A DNA stretch of 64,000 nt, taken from the NCBI GenBank assembly GCA_029582265.1, contig CM055837.1, forward strand, positions 14,960,777 to 15,024,776, in the 5' to 3' direction. Under the pieces are notes generated by a model that was not told the DNA's origin, did no database searches, and was given only the letters and a program-made list of their open reading frames with translations. Each line of letters starts with the position of its first letter. Position 1 is the first letter of the stretch. Positions 45,301 through 49,985 of the stretch are shown here, one piece after another. The DNA is from Zoroaster sp. YZ-2022 (lineage: Eukaryota > Echinodermata > Asteroidea > Forcipulatida > Zoroasteridae). Made by a program: the position numbers and the translations under genes.

Positions 45301-47246
45301 GTGATGTTTTCATGTTTTCAATCTTACAGAAACTTTGCGCTGGTCAGACAATGTCTTATGTCTGGTTTCTTAGCAACAAACAACAAGGAACAGATGAAGC
45401 AATGTTTAGGTTTGACTTGATGTACACTGCACTAGGAGAGATAGATGGGGTGATAAATGAAGAAGGGGACACTGTGACGAATGAAGAGGGAGAACCACAG
45501 AAGCTTAGTCATAGCTTCACCCTGAAGGAATACCAGGTTAGTTTCAAGATAATGTATAACATTTAGTAATTGGTAAATAACCAAAACATGAAACTTACTT
45601 GGTGTAAAGATGATGAGGTATCAATCTCCACATGCAAAATGGATTTTATCATCGGCATTTTTTAAGACGGTGCTCAGGCATTTTTGTCAGGGAAAACTTC
45701 ATTGACTTTTGTGGTGTAAATGTCGGGTATGAAGTGCTAATATTTGTAAATTAAATTTGGTTTGGATAAAATTCAGTATTTTATTTATATTCTCATGAAA
45801 TTTTGTGGGAATCCAAAAATCATCAATATCGCGATACACGGTTTTGTATCGCAATACACAGTTTTGTATCGTGATGCATATCACAGCATTTTTGTATCGC
45901 GATAATCAATGCATCAGTGAATCGTTACTCCCCTAGCAATAACCACAGGTACATGTATGTACCCCTCTACAAGCATCACAATAAATCGCAAATTCGTTTG
46001 CAGAGGGGTGTATGTACTTCTGAAGTAATTCGCTTTTGTTTCTCATTTGAGAAAGCTGAAAAGACTGTCCTAATTTTGTTAGAAGCAGTTTTGCTCACAT
46101 TACCAATATTGTATCTTCCCTTCAAAGATTCAGAACAAATATCTAAATGTGTGATTTGCAAGTGTTTGAACTGATATGAGTGTATGTTTTTAGCACAACA
46201 TACAGTATTTTGAAAAAGTTATATAACTTTCCTTACTACTATTTCATTTTACTGTCCTCTTGATCTAGGAAAATTGCAATTTTGTAGTTTCTTCAAACAT
46301 TTACATATGTACTTGCCAATACTGATATAGTATACCTAAATGCAAGGTACTTCTCAGAGATCTCTTCTTACCATGTGACTAACATTTTGTTCCAGACAAA
46401 GTTCACGGTGAGCTCAACTGTGATACCGCCCTCGACTGATGAGTTATGCCATGCTGGAACTCTCTGCAGCCTTCAGCTCCATGTCCAGACCCTCCTAGAC
46501 AACAACCCACCAATCACGGACCAAAGTGGCCTGTCACTCATGTACCAAGTGGTTGCTGATAAACATATGTGGGCTCTTTGTGGGAGGAGCACAGGGGTCA
46601 TTACCATACCAACAGGTCAAGAGGTCGCAGATGTATCACTTGAGGTCATGCCTTTAATAGCAGGGTTCTTGCCAGTGCCAAAGGTCAAATTAAGCAAATA
46701 CATCATTGGCACGAAGGAAACATCAGGTATATATTTTGATACCCTCAAACCGTTTGATAAAAACAAATTCTTTTTTGAAAGAATTTTCAAAAAAAATTCA
46801 AGACAAAGTTTTAGAAGCATGAGTAAAAAAATTTTACTTTTTAAACCATTATGAAAACAAATTTAATGAGATTATTTTCATCATTCAATAACATGTTCTT
46901 AAACAAGATAGTTTACAGGAAAAAAATGCATCATCGGTTCAGAATATTTCTCTAAACAAATATTTGTATTTATTCAGGATCACAACCCATCACACAAGTT
47001 GTTCTGAGTCCACCAAGAGAGGGCAGTATACCAGATGCATCAACCATGGTTGAGTCTGATAGTTCATCTGTCATCACAAGTAGCAACGATCAGATCGAGC
47101 CATCTCATAACCTAGCAACAGACAAGACAAGTTGTGCTACATTGATACACTTTACTGCCGGTCAGGTCTACAACCAGAGTTTAGCTACACAGGTCCATGT
47201 TCTGCCAGAATCAGACATTAGTGTGTTGGATATAGCTGTGCAATGA
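15305..47246 (+). CDS. TRAPPC10: TRAPPC10, trafficking protein particle complex subunit 10 (whole gene, 20 coding exons)
   Basis: Gene-level entry; exons follow separately. TRAPPC10 (yeast Trs130 family) is a large subunit of TRAPP II, a Golgi/endosome tethering complex and Rab exchange factor. Joining 20 exons gives 3744 nt, exactly 1247 codons plus stop, with every junction in phase; human TRAPPC10 is about 1259 residues. Similarity to the human protein as I remember it runs from the N-terminus (PIVT..GDQ.LF, EWRR) through WLIV.VE, KQSDR, YDELDAL, PWEVA.RA, CWVFLSCLEVLQ and RREDSSSSL to LLAGIPQ, GHYTI and QVHVLPESD near the C-terminus. The N-terminal 550 residues or so form the conserved helical part; the C-terminal half is beta-rich, as in the family. 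Nineteen introns fit GT-AG or, for intron 11, AT-AC ends. The start ATG has A at -3 and G at +4. No frameshift or in-frame stop was seen. Confidence 0.95.
15485..15640 (+). repeat. Degenerate GACAACTCGACCC repeats
   Basis: GACAACTCGACCC and variants (ending CATGT, CTTGT) are repeated about eight times with uneven spacing in TRAPPC10 intron 1. Confidence 0.8.
15770..17740 (+). mobile_element. CR1/L2-like non-LTR retrotransposon, 5'-truncated, in TRAPPC10 intron 1
   Basis: Reverse transcriptase pieces in the same strand as the host gene: FFKYKICDIR (15960), AYREGHSTETALLRVQND, LVLLDLSAAFDTIDHDIL, LKFGVPQGLVLGPVLFSLYM and SSVMYADDTQLYIA (16312-17031), then QLIQNSAARLITGTR and LHWLSVEQRIRFKILAITYK (17021-17344) and NDLPSNIRAARS (17359-17589). 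The YADD catalytic motif is intact. The frame breaks near 16310 (a deletion of perhaps 30-40 residues), 17020 and 17340. It ends in GATTA tandem repeats (17719-17737), a typical non-LTR 3' tail. Confidence 0.9.
18128..18405. repeat. TATGTTCCCTCAGCCC tandem and inverted array
   Basis: TATGTTCCCTCAGCCC and TTCCCTCATCCCAAAATAGA units recur several times, then switch to the reverse complement near 18270, making a palindromic array. A unique spacer at about 18315-18355 interrupts the second half. Confidence 0.9.
18428..18650. repeat. Inverted CCGACATCTACCGACAACTC block
   Basis: About 45 bp containing TACTAATTGCCGACCCCTGC and CCGACATCTACCGACAACTC at 18428-18476 recur inverted at 18550-18650, the second arm partly duplicated. 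Confidence 0.85.
18955..19270. repeat. Two diverged copies of an 80-bp motif
   Basis: TTACAACCCCGGGTCCACCT at 18961 with GCGCAATGCATCCGGGCC and AAGAGAAACACGCCAAC recurs as TCACAACCCCAGGTCCACCT at 19190. They share the same order and lie in the same orientation in intron 1. Confidence 0.75.
19735..20030. mobile_element. Partial piggyBac-like MITE, same family as 20058-20318
   Basis: It carries AAATTCAGTCAAAATGTTGA, CTTGCCAAGGTATATCTAGT and CCTGTGTGCACATTTGGGTC in the same order as the copy at 57022-57337, but without clear TTAA-flanked ends. Confidence 0.65.
20058..20318 (-). mobile_element. piggyBac-like MITE flanked by TTAA
   Basis: TTAA|CCCTCCTACTATTG at the left and AGTAGTAGGAGGG|TTAA at the right give a TTAA duplication and CCCT-type inverted ends, the piggyBac signature. 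261 bp, non-coding. It is 112 bp upstream of TRAPPC10 exon 2 and is an inverted relative of the copy at 57022-57337. Confidence 0.8.
20431..20512 (+). CDS. TRAPPC10: TRAPPC10 exon 2 (residues 13-40)
   Basis: A polypyrimidine tract and acceptor TTTGACAG precede it. It reads YHGDQELFSSIRAELLNTL then PRDPVEWR, and the split last codon gives R. The donor is AG|GTGCTT, a weak donor. It matches human GDQNLF and PREPMEWRR. Confidence 0.92.
20815..20895. mobile_element. Remnant of a TATCGCGAT / TCGTTACACCCCTA element
   Basis: TCATATCGCGATCATCGATG then CATCGTTACACCCCTA resembles one terminus of an element also seen near 45805-45945 (TATCGCGATAATCAATGCAT then TCGTTACTCCCCTAG). Only the end is recognisable. 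Confidence 0.5.
20990..21165 (+). repeat. 44-bp tandem repeat, 4 copies
   Basis: The unit CTCCCTAGGCCCATTTGCTT plus ACACATAACCTGAATCCTTC and CTAA starts at 20991, 21035, 21079 and 21123, nearly identical. It lies in TRAPPC10 intron 2. Confidence 0.95.
21527..21662 (+). CDS. TRAPPC10: TRAPPC10 exon 3 (residues 40-85)
   Basis: Acceptor CTGCAG, donor GTAAGT. It encodes the SYGRVPKLVYVDVAFVPF region and ends PCFHIYFTDCA, aligned with human RSYGRAPKM and FPFLHIYWTEC. The exon closes in phase 0. Confidence 0.92.
21900..22712. mobile_element. Probable TIR element with CCGATT-rich interior
   Basis: The left end TAAAGCCTCAGTCACACATT and the right end GTGTGAACGCCGCATTAAGC are loosely inverted. The interior is enriched in short CCGATT, CCGACAG and ATCCGA words on both strands and differs in composition from flanking intron 3. 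No convincing protein. Confidence 0.5.
22882..23930 (-). mobile_element. Non-LTR retrotransposon (RTE-like?) reverse transcriptase, 5'-truncated, antisense in TRAPPC10 intron 3
   Basis: A 334-codon minus-strand frame (22889-23893) is uninterrupted. It reads AGILQGDTLAPFLFVVVVDY, HLTDLDYADDLALTADQL (catalytic YADD), KVGLYLNAKKTEYM, VSDFRYLGSYV, LLYGAETWTMKKE, QRRVRFAGHCYR and NRGRRPLNYIDMI. The 3' end has GATA-type repeats (22882-22894 on the plus strand, TATCTATCTATC). The N-terminal endonuclease is missing. I cannot assign the clade; the C-terminal FAGHC and RGRRP motifs occur in several clades. The lack of stops suggests a fairly recent insertion. Confidence 0.85.
24945..25125 (-). mobile_element. 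Degraded tRNA-derived SINE, minus strand
   Basis: Reading the minus strand, GGTTTGAATCCTAGCC (a B box) is followed by TTAACCTTGAG-like and CACCCAGGAGTATAAATGGG-like motifs and ends near ATTAGTTGATGAG. The same order is seen in the better copy at 34970-35322. Confidence 0.6.
25188..25560. repeat. Dispersed repeat family fragment
   Basis: GCATAGTACTCCAAGAACAA followed by ATTTGGGCCAATCATGACAT recurs in similar form near 29667 and 47832. The same family seems to include the blocks at 37735-37990 and 47920-48060. Boundaries are unclear. Confidence 0.5.
25631..25865. mobile_element. MITE abutting exon 4 of TRAPPC10
   Basis: The left end TACACTCACGGAATTTAAAA plus ACGCATCA is inverted at the right end, with one or two mismatches, finishing at TGAGTATA (25865). 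235 bp, AT-rich, non-coding. The right end lies 8 bp before exon 4. TA at both edges would suit a mariner-like MITE. Confidence 0.8.
25874..26073 (+). CDS. TRAPPC10: TRAPPC10 exon 4 (residues 86-152)
   Basis: It begins DADAYKLVVKDDIAVWQQNL and runs through NVADWLIVLVE, LLPRTSVLDKIRSDFC and KQSDR, all matching human. Acceptor ATTGTAG; donor CAG|GTGCAG. The acceptor lies only 8 bp after the terminal inverted repeat of a MITE (25631-25865), so the branch site and pyrimidine tract must lie largely inside that element. Confidence 0.93.
26280..26520. repeat. Partial copy of the GATAAACACATGGTGTTA element
   Basis: It contains TTAGCGATAGTTGAGAAACG, GAGTTGCCCGA twice, AGGTTCTTTTCAGAACC and GATAAACACATGGTGTTATC, in the same order as the complete element at 30968-31244. 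The left inverted end is missing. Confidence 0.7.
27292..27493 (+). CDS. TRAPPC10: TRAPPC10 exon 5 (residues 152-219)
   Basis: It encodes RVLVLNEPNNPVPTNRSLES, then WQLFIQRLRQLLLSAYSRLL, then the charged ELVRAERERRNDKDWQFC and NYFVLQ. Human has ESWNAFLTKLRTLLL and GWSFCEYFMVQ here. Acceptor ATACAG, donor GTAATT; ends in phase 0. Confidence 0.92.
27986..28480 (+). CDS. Transposon-borne Lys-rich protein, possible Myb/SANT-like accessory factor
   Basis: The frame of 164 codons can start at 27986, but the repeat shared with copy 1 favours the Met at 28031 (MDAAEELGSG). It reads LNELFVSIIKEYPVLIEKIQ, MSIATNTGKAMDEKLILKKI, ANMKGQVKKKTD and KIVLVPWEQDLYNIFKGDEN. A helical, Lys-rich N-terminal half and a WE..L.N...GDEN segment recall the Myb/SANT-like second protein of Harbinger elements. 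The C-terminal end runs into the 43-bp repeats and is probably not original. Function unproven. Confidence 0.5.
   Translation: MYMRHVLVVCEYISNMDAAEELGSGTCTNSEQSLNELFVSIIKEYPVLIEKIQLPGAKNMKANALKKAQMSIATNTGKAMDEKLILKKIANMKGQVKKKTDGMQTGNRKIVLVPWEQDLYNIFKGDENLTITKMPCAISAGFKPSTSTAASHSKFSKFNRNNFR
28433..28561 (+). repeat. 43-bp tandem repeat, 3 copies
   Basis: The unit GCTAGCCACTCCAAATTTTC plus AAAATTTAACCGAAATAATT and TCC starts at 28433, 28476 and 28519. It is absent from the copy of the element at 1042-2106. Confidence 0.9.
29052..29163 (+). CDS. TRAPPC10: TRAPPC10 exon 6 (residues 220-256)
   Basis: It reads EELAFTFELLHQHEEALIQ then YDELDALLSQFIINSHAG, very close to human EELAFVFEMLQQFEDALVQ and YDELDALFSQ. 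Acceptor GTTTAG, donor GTATAC, leaving one base. Confidence 0.94.
29282..29543. mobile_element. MITE with perfect 29-bp inverted ends
   Basis: CTACTCAAAACAATTTAGGG plus AACACCGGA at 29282-29310 is exactly inverted at 29515-29543. 262 bp, non-coding. ATA-rich flanks on both sides would suit a TA-targeting mariner/Tc1-type element. In TRAPPC10 intron 6. Confidence 0.9.
30580..30827 (+). CDS. TRAPPC10: TRAPPC10 exon 7 (residues 257-339)
   Basis: After acceptor CCATAG it encodes DSPMWLSTFIAPCTCWDGLN, SGQAALLDLRNYLFARQC, RPWEVALRAQTFLHNCVQ and ELKLLE. Human has WNGL, REATLLDLRSYLFSRQC and RPWEVAQRALELLHNCVQ. Donor GTATAG; phase 0. The acceptor could lie 4 bases away without changing most of the exon. 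Confidence 0.92.
30968..31244. mobile_element. Foldback element with ATCGATATCGTTT ends
   Basis: ATCGATATCGTTTCTCCTGC then GGTAACACATGTGTTTATCT is inverted at the right end. The interior has repeated TTGAGATACGAGTTG-like and GGTTCTTTTCAGAACC motifs. 277 bp, non-coding. In TRAPPC10 intron 7. Confidence 0.8.
31281..31711. mobile_element. TTAA-flanked piggyBac-like MITE with a nested element
   Basis: TTAA|CCCATATCC at the left and GGATATGGG|TTAA at the right. The interior holds the CTAACTCCCTA element at 31493-31572 and GATCGGCG repeats near its right end. Confidence 0.7.
31493..31572. mobile_element. Short CTAACTCCCTA inverted-repeat element
   Basis: CTAACTCCCTAGACAACAAA at the left and TGCTTAGGGAGTTAGGG at the right. 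The same 66-80 bp sequence stands at 48222-48290. Too short to code. Confidence 0.75.
32026..32172 (+). CDS. TRAPPC10: TRAPPC10 exon 8 (residues 340-388)
   Basis: Acceptor GACAG, donor GTCAGT. It encodes VSMPTGSIACWVFLSCLEVL followed by a less conserved stretch ending SLWVYAQTK. CWVFLSCLEVLQ is identical to human. 49 codons, phase 0 at both ends. Confidence 0.94.
32363..32628. mobile_element. TTAA-flanked MITE with CCAGTTCGC ends
   Basis: TTAA|CCAGTTCGCGTC and GGTGCGAACTGG|TTAA. 266 bp with a higher GC content than the surrounding intron 8. A TTAA duplication suggests piggyBac, though the termini differ from the other family in this window. Confidence 0.7.
33030..33218 (+). CDS. TRAPPC10: TRAPPC10 exon 9 (residues 389-451)
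   Basis: It encodes LRALGELCGLMPDACPDSDQ, then VVGLLGGMG and KLREALSSSESFQKHYL. Human has LKSLGYLCGLV and KLKEALSSVEAFEKHYL. Acceptor GTTTAG, donor GTAATA; 63 codons, phase 0 at both ends. Confidence 0.94.
33669..33760 (+). CDS. TRAPPC10: TRAPPC10 exon 10 (residues 452-482)
   Basis: It encodes ELSELAMGTFKHIKRMRSAR then LIGKDLATFY, and the split Met codon is completed by exon 11. Human has GRIRSAKFVGKDLAEFYM. Acceptor TTAAAG, donor GTAAGT. Confidence 0.93.
33862..34182. mobile_element. piggyBac-like MITE rich in CCTTTCAAAACC
   Basis: TTAA|CCCTCCTATGG and TATAGGAGGG|TTAA. The interior holds many ACCTTTCAAA and TTTGAAAGG words on both strands, giving local hairpins. 321 bp, intron 10. Confidence 0.8.
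34367..34686. mobile_element. Degraded TTAA MITE, same family as 20058-20318
   Basis: TTAA|GCTTCCTACTACG and GTAGTAGGCTTC|TTAA with the family interior (CAAATGTGCACACAGGGGCA, TTGGCAAGTATGTAG). Its right TTAA is also the left TTAA of the next element. Confidence 0.7.
34683..35641. mobile_element. TTAA element with CCCTTTCA ends, split by a SINE
   Basis: TTAA|CCCTTTCACTACC at the left and AGTAATGAAAGGG|TTAA at the right. A full SINE (34970-35322) sits inside. No transposase recognised. Confidence 0.7.
34970..35322 (+). mobile_element. tRNA-derived SINE, near full length
   Basis: The head GTGTCGTGGCCGAGCGGTCT has an A box and GTGGGTTCGAATCCCGGCCG a B box. The loop ACTCAAGTTC would give a CAA (Leu) anticodon, and the 5' and 3' ends of the tRNA-like part pair (GTGTC with GACAC). 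The body contains TGTCCTTGAGCAAGACACTT and CTGTGAGGGCAGAGTTGG, the tail TGCGCTATATAAGTCCACAC and (ATT)n. Confidence 0.9.
35664..35960 (+). mobile_element. Same SINE family, 5'-truncated
   Basis: It starts at the B box (GAATCCCGGCCGTGACACTT) and runs through the same body to an (ATT)n tail. GAGCCTTATGAGCCTTATGA is a local duplication. It begins about 20 bp after the end of the TTAA element. Confidence 0.9.
36175..36315 (+). CDS. TRAPPC10: TRAPPC10 exon 11 (residues 482-529), ends at an AT-AC donor
   Basis: It encodes MKKGEMTKAETFLIDAVRIY, then EKEGWHLPAGNTRKEIAKCQ and KELGNKH plus two bases. No GT donor fits the protein. The exon is followed immediately by ATATCCTTCT, close to the U12-type AT-AC donor consensus, and using that site keeps the frame into exon 12 and matches the human alignment (KHLGQIENYLQTSSLLA). 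Confidence 0.92.
36316..37066 (+). other. TRAPPC10: TRAPPC10 intron 11, U12-type AT-AC intron
   Basis: The intron starts ATATCCTTCT and ends GTTAC. A branch-like motif CTTTAACTG sits at about 37047-37055, with the likely branch A near 37052, 14 nt before the intron's last base; U12 introns need this short spacing. There is no GT-AG alternative that keeps the protein. It contains a poly-T run at 36376-36400 and four 11-bp tandem repeats just before the branch site. Confidence 0.85.
36998..37041 (+). repeat. 11-bp tandem repeat beside the U12 branch site
   Basis: TGGATAACCTG is repeated four times head to tail, ending about 10 nt before the putative branch motif. Each copy carries ATAAC, a weak likeness to the branch core TTAAC. 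Confidence 0.85.
37067..37197 (+). CDS. TRAPPC10: TRAPPC10 exon 12 (residues 529-573)
   Basis: After an AC acceptor (GTTAC) it completes Lys and reads YLRTCCLLAGDCAVHIDERM then KYCNEMLKIAKELANETSHD. Human has YLQTSSLLASDHHLTEEERK. No AG lies in a usable position upstream. Donor GTAAGA, leaving one base. Confidence 0.9.
37735..37990. repeat. Dispersed repeat, related copy at 47920-48060
   Basis: GGAGACTTACCCGGCGTGTG, CACGTGCGCACCTTAGCGTT, TTGCGTCTAGTTTAAGA and TATGGATTACTGCTGGCTGG recur in the same order and orientation at 47920-48060. Lies in TRAPPC10 intron 12. Confidence 0.7.
38052..38608 (+). CDS. TRAPPC10: TRAPPC10 exon 13 (residues 573-758)
   Basis: The longest exon, 557 nt. It contains the start of the beta-rich C-terminal half: LKAALIPLYSVANMMNIDIK, VTMDKISLTLN, IVCKNAQTVLRREDSSSSLG and VEIKPGENTFSFTFK. 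Human has GIICRNVHMLLRRQESSSSL and VTLEPGANQITF. Acceptor ATACAG, donor GTATGT; phase 0 at its end. Confidence 0.94.
39239..39380 (+). CDS. TRAPPC10: TRAPPC10 exon 14 (residues 759-806); its 3' end seeds a minisatellite
   Basis: It encodes ASDNGIYTCRQLIMKLGEIE, LLLPSIQPPVGIEVSS and PDPQLTVTPKN plus one base. Human has GTYTLRQL, VWFVLPHIYP and EPQLHVEPL. Acceptor TTACAG; donor AATG|GTACAT, which is weak. The last 48 bases or so of this exon, with the donor, recur in each monomer of the tandem array that follows. Reading through the donor meets TAG within about 25 bases, so the exon must be spliced here or at an equivalent copy. Confidence 0.9.
39333..42250 (+). repeat. 114-bp minisatellite carrying the exon 14 end and its 5' splice site, 26 copies
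   Basis: The segment beginning TATCTAGCC and running through the exon 14 end, the donor GAATG|GTACAT, a TCTA-rich tract and a TTTGAATGACTACATTAATAG motif is repeated with a 114-bp period. TATCTAG or its equivalent occurs at 39339 (inside exon 14), 39453, 39567, 39681, 39795, 39909, 40022, 40136, 40254, 40368, 40482 and so on to 42183: 26 occurrences. Copies differ by few bases. The copies starting at 39909 and 41052 lack one C, that at 40136 has an extra TCTA, and that at 41393 lacks 8 bp. The array stops abruptly inside the last monomer at about 42250. Confidence 0.97.
42251..42365. repeat. Fragment of the GATAAACACATGGTGTTA family
   Basis: TCTCCTGAGAACGATCAGAG, GTTCTTTTCAGAACTAATTA and CACATGGTGTCACCGCAA follow directly on the end of the 114-bp minisatellite. 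Confidence 0.55.
42444..42739 (+). CDS. TRAPPC10: TRAPPC10 exon 15 (residues 806-904)
   Basis: It encodes GSVLLAGIPQEIYLSIFTGH then YTINSQETLS, matching human DSLLAGIPQRVKFTVTTGH and YTIKNGDSL. Near its end is an acidic run of eight Glu residues broken only by a Thr, ending ELSEQK. Acceptor TTGTAG, donor GTCAGT; phase 0. Confidence 0.93.
43677..43774 (+). CDS. TRAPPC10: TRAPPC10 exon 16 (residues 905-937)
   Basis: It encodes MTVWCPWSETVIATLTFQQP then FHVKHKLHTAGQ and a split Arg. Human has VSIDCPWSIYSTVIALTFSV then PFRTTHSLLSSGTR. Acceptor TTGCAG, donor AG|GTAATC. Confidence 0.91.
43846..44250. mobile_element. Palindromic pair of tRNA-derived sequences in TRAPPC10 intron 16
   Basis: Outer arms (43846-43970 and 44085-44214) are near-perfect inverted copies that include GATTTAATTTTGCCCTA, ACACAGGCGACTCGGGC and GGGATTCGAACCCACGACCT. 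On the minus strand the left arm plus the segment to 44010 forms a complete tRNA-like head (GGTGGTCGAGAGGTCAAGAC with an A box, GGGTTCGAATCCC a B box). A second inverted pair (TATATAGGTTGGTGAAATTC at 44056 with its reverse complement ending 44250) wraps the right arm. Confidence 0.85.
44779..44905 (+). CDS. TRAPPC10: TRAPPC10 exon 17 (residues 937-979)
   Basis: It encodes KLVQLSIENICSMQFMLTSP then ELIVTSSGPVELVSVNSRNT. Human has KYVQVCVQNLSELDFQLSDS at this place. Similarity is moderate, but the phase and position are exact. Acceptor CATTAG, donor GTAAGT. Confidence 0.88.
45330..45536 (+). CDS. TRAPPC10: TRAPPC10 exon 18 (residues 980-1048)
   Basis: It encodes KLCAGQTMSYVWFLSNKQQG, then FRFDLMYTALGEIDGVINEE and a tail ending SHSFTLKEYQ. 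Human has QSVFFVWELKW and a divergent link to the C-terminal domain. Acceptor CTTACAG, donor GTTAGT; 69 codons in phase 0. Confidence 0.88.
45805..45945. repeat. TATCGCGATACAC repeat block
   Basis: ATCGCGATACACGGTTTTGT, ATCGCAATACACAGTTTTGT and ATCGTGATGCATATCACAGC are three diverged tandem units, then the TCGTTACTCCCCTAG end. Related to the remnant at 20815-20895. Confidence 0.65.
46396..46726 (+). CDS. TRAPPC10: TRAPPC10 exon 19 (residues 1049-1158)
   Basis: It encodes TKFTVSSTVIPPSTDELCHA, GTLCSLQLHVQTLLDN, LMYQVVADKHMWALCGRS, TGVITIP, then VSLEVMPLIAGFLPVPKVKL. Human has RTGSLCSLEV, LMYEVVDNSSNWAVCGKSC and MEVMPLFAGYLPLPDVRL. Acceptor TTCCAG, donor GTATAT. Confidence 0.94.
46978..47246 (+). 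CDS. TRAPPC10: TRAPPC10 exon 20 with stop codon (residues 1159-1247)
   Basis: It encodes a Ser/Thr-rich variable stretch followed by HFTAGQVYNQSLATQVHVLP and ESDISVLDIAVQ, then TGA at 47244-47246. Human ends LPAGQVFNSSSGTQVLVLP and SKDDHVLEVSVT, so the C-terminus is intact. Confidence 0.94.
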
Positions 47247-47414
47247 ACAATAATATACAATGGTTTGAGGGAGGATAGACGATATAACCTCCAGAGGTAT
47301 TCGAAGTAGTTTATCAACTTATAATAATTATAACAATGAGGGAAGTAATGTAGAAATATTTATTTCATGCCAACATCATCAAGAAATTAACATGTTATTA
47401 AGATAGATGGATCA

Positions 47415-47420
47415 AATAAA
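47415..47420 (+). terminator. Candidate polyadenylation signal of TRAPPC10
   Basis: A canonical AATAAA lies 169 nt after the TRAPPC10 stop, in AT-rich sequence. It is the first such hexamer after the stop. A later AATAAA-like site near 47698 is an alternative. Confidence 0.55.
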
Positions 47421-47829
47421 TGTCACTTATCAAGCTGTCATTCATTATTCGTTTAATCTACTCTTGAATGCCCAAGACAGTCTGATTGGATGTATTAAGG
47501 TATGGTAAAGACAGGGCTTATCATGCACAATCAGAGTGACAAAGTTTTGCGTCACACTGACACATGTTTTTTGCAAGTGTTTTGTGTGTCCCCAAAATGG
47601 GAATTTATCCATTTCTATTTGGCTTTATAAAAAAAAATTGATATGGACTCGGTCCTTATCCCGAGGATAAAGACTGAGCGACAAACTGTTATTCCTTTAA
47701 TAAACTTATAGCTGTCTTGTCATGCCGTTTATTGTTTCACAGTAGGTGATAGAGAGCATTCATCCTCCATAGATCTTTATATTAGTATAACCAGAAGTAT
47801 ATTTCCTACATGAAGTATACCTAGTCCAT

Positions 47830-48060
47830 GGCATAGTACTCCAAGACCAATGGATTTGGACAATTTATGACATATTTTTCCCAGAGACAAGGTCTCAAAA
47901 AAGAAGTGCAATCTGGGAGACTTATCCGTCGTGTGGTATCTCGCATGCACACCTTAGCATTTGCGCGTTCTCCCCACAACTGATGGTTTGCCCGCGTCTA
48001 GTTCAAGAGTGTCCCTTTCTCTATGCCATGATATGGATTACAGCAGGCTGGTATACCATT
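47830..48060. repeat. Dispersed repeat, related copies at 37735 and 25188
   Basis: GGCATAGTACTCCAAGACCA then GGAGACTTATCCGTCGTGTG, CATGCACACCTTAGCATTTG and ATGGATTACAGCAGGCTGG. The order joins two motif groups seen separately elsewhere in the window. Confidence 0.65.
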
Positions 48061-48221
48061 GTGATGAAATAAAATTTGTTGTTTAATGATTAGAAAAAAA
48101 CACTATTACATGATGTACTTGAGTCAATAGACTGGTTGTAATATACATCGATTGTTATTTAGTGCAATATATTAATGTAAACTGAATTTCTAAAACATAG
48201 AAAATTATTTAACGTAATTAT

Positions 48222-48290
48222 TAACTCCCTAGACAACAAAGGAAGTTGGAGGATTTTTATTGTTCAGTAACAATGCTTAGGGAGTTAGGG
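48222..48290. mobile_element. Short CTAACTCCCTA-type inverted-repeat element
   Basis: TTAACTCCCTAGACAACAAA and CAATGCTTAGGGAGTTAGGG enclose the same interior as 31493-31572, with a 10-bp or so deletion. Confidence 0.75.
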
Positions 48291-49907
48291 TGAGTGATAT
48301 TGATGGTCCACCAAATCCACAGTTGTTTCATAATTGTTGAACAAACCTTTGTAATGAATGACACGAATGAGAGATTAATGCAAATGACAGTAACTGTTGC
48401 CTTATTGGTTCCAGAGTTAATCACATCATTACATTCAATCTGAGAATTTGACTTTTTCCAACATAAACCATAACATCAAACGGGTATTTATGAATAAACT
48501 GAGCAAGTATAAACACAAGTAGCTTGTTACAAATCAAGCCATGCTTGGGTTTTGGATGTTTCCATTGTAGGTCAGAGCATTTTGGAAATATATTTGTGTA
48601 TGCAAAGGTCTAATGCTCATTTCTCTATTATATTCCAGGTGCCATAATTGCTTATCTAGTCTTGAATGTAAAGAGTCAACCAAGGCAATTGTCTCCATTC
48701 TTCTGACAAAGGAAGATTTGTAAATATCCTGAGAAAAACTTGCATTTATCAAAATACGACCAGTGTGTATGTGTGTCCTGCGTAGGTAAATTTAACCAAT
48801 CACAGTATAGAACTTTTTTTTCCCCTCATGCAAAGTTAATGTACCTAGATTTGTCTTTTTGTATTCATATTTGATGGGCATTTTTTAATGTGATCAAGGT
48901 CTTCGCATTCCGCTCAATTATTTATCAGCTGTGCCCATGCTCCGTATCCTACAATTAAGACAGCACCCTGATTTTGTGTTAAAAACTTATTTTAAACAGT
49001 AAGTGCTCTTTGTACACAAGTAACCCATGCATAATGGTTAAGTCCACATCAGTATACTACAGTTATCTCAACAGAAGCTTATTGCAATTACAGTGTTGAA
49101 TGATTAATACTAAACACAAAGGCTGGTGCGAATTTCATGTTAATGTAATTCGCTTCATTTTTATATTGGTGTAAAGTATGAAGCAACTTTTAGGCATAAT
49201 AATATTCAATCTGCTCTAGTAATAACACATAACATTACTTGATAAACTTTTTAACCAGGCATAAAGAAAAATCAGTGTAACTCCATCCCACAACTAGTCA
49301 GAGACCTTGACAAATATATAAATAAAAAGACTGCCACTCTACTTGTCTCCTTGTATTTGGCTGTGTAGTGGATTAAGTTTGATTAAAAAAAAACAGTGTG
49401 GCTGTACAGATTCACACTATAGGGAAGTTATTGATGACTGTTAGCTTCAACGCTATAAGTTCACCATCCCGAAGACAAGTACTGATAGAAATAAAACAAT
49501 ACTCTGAATTCTTACTGTGAGAAAACCCAGCACATTAACCCTAACCACCTCAAAGGGGTACTTTTTTGGAAAAATTCAGCACTACCTGGCAAGAAGTACA
49601 TGCCATAAGTGCTGAATATAAAAGGTCAACCATGGTGCAATTTGAAGGATTCATTAAGATACCTAGGGGGTTAAGGTTAATCATGGGAGATTCTATAACA
49701 TCTGTGTACTAGAGGCTTTGTTAATAGCATCAATGGGCTGTATTCTTCAGATTGATGGGTTTTGTGCCAAATGTAACCAATCTCCAAAACACAGAAAATA
49801 TGAGGGTCCACGAATGTAAATATTTATAAAATCTTACAAGAGAACCCAACCCCACCCCATCTTAGTCCAATCGTTAAACAAATATTAAAAGTAAAAGAGG
49901 TACACAG

Positions 49908-49985
49908 CTACAGAAGTCCCTGCCTCTTCAGATCCTCAAAGACTTTCTTGTTGACGACATTACCACTTGAGTCTTCAAATTCCTC
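49908..49985 (-). CDS. SF3A3: SF3A3 last exon with stop codon
   Basis: It reads [20 protein letters not shown] then RQGLL and TAG at 49908-49910. Human ends [20 protein letters not shown] then RQGLL. Acceptor CTCAG. Confidence 0.95.
   Translation of the reverse strand, partial: EEFEDSSGNVVNKKVFEDLKRQGLL

Larger units (their letters stand above)
47430..49820. other. Region between the convergent 3' ends of TRAPPC10 and SF3A3
   Basis: Apart from the dispersed repeats listed near 47830-48060 and 48222-48290, no gene is recognised. CCTAACCACCTC at 49541 and CTAGGGGGTTAAGG at 49662 may be the ends of another small element. Confidence 0.55.
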
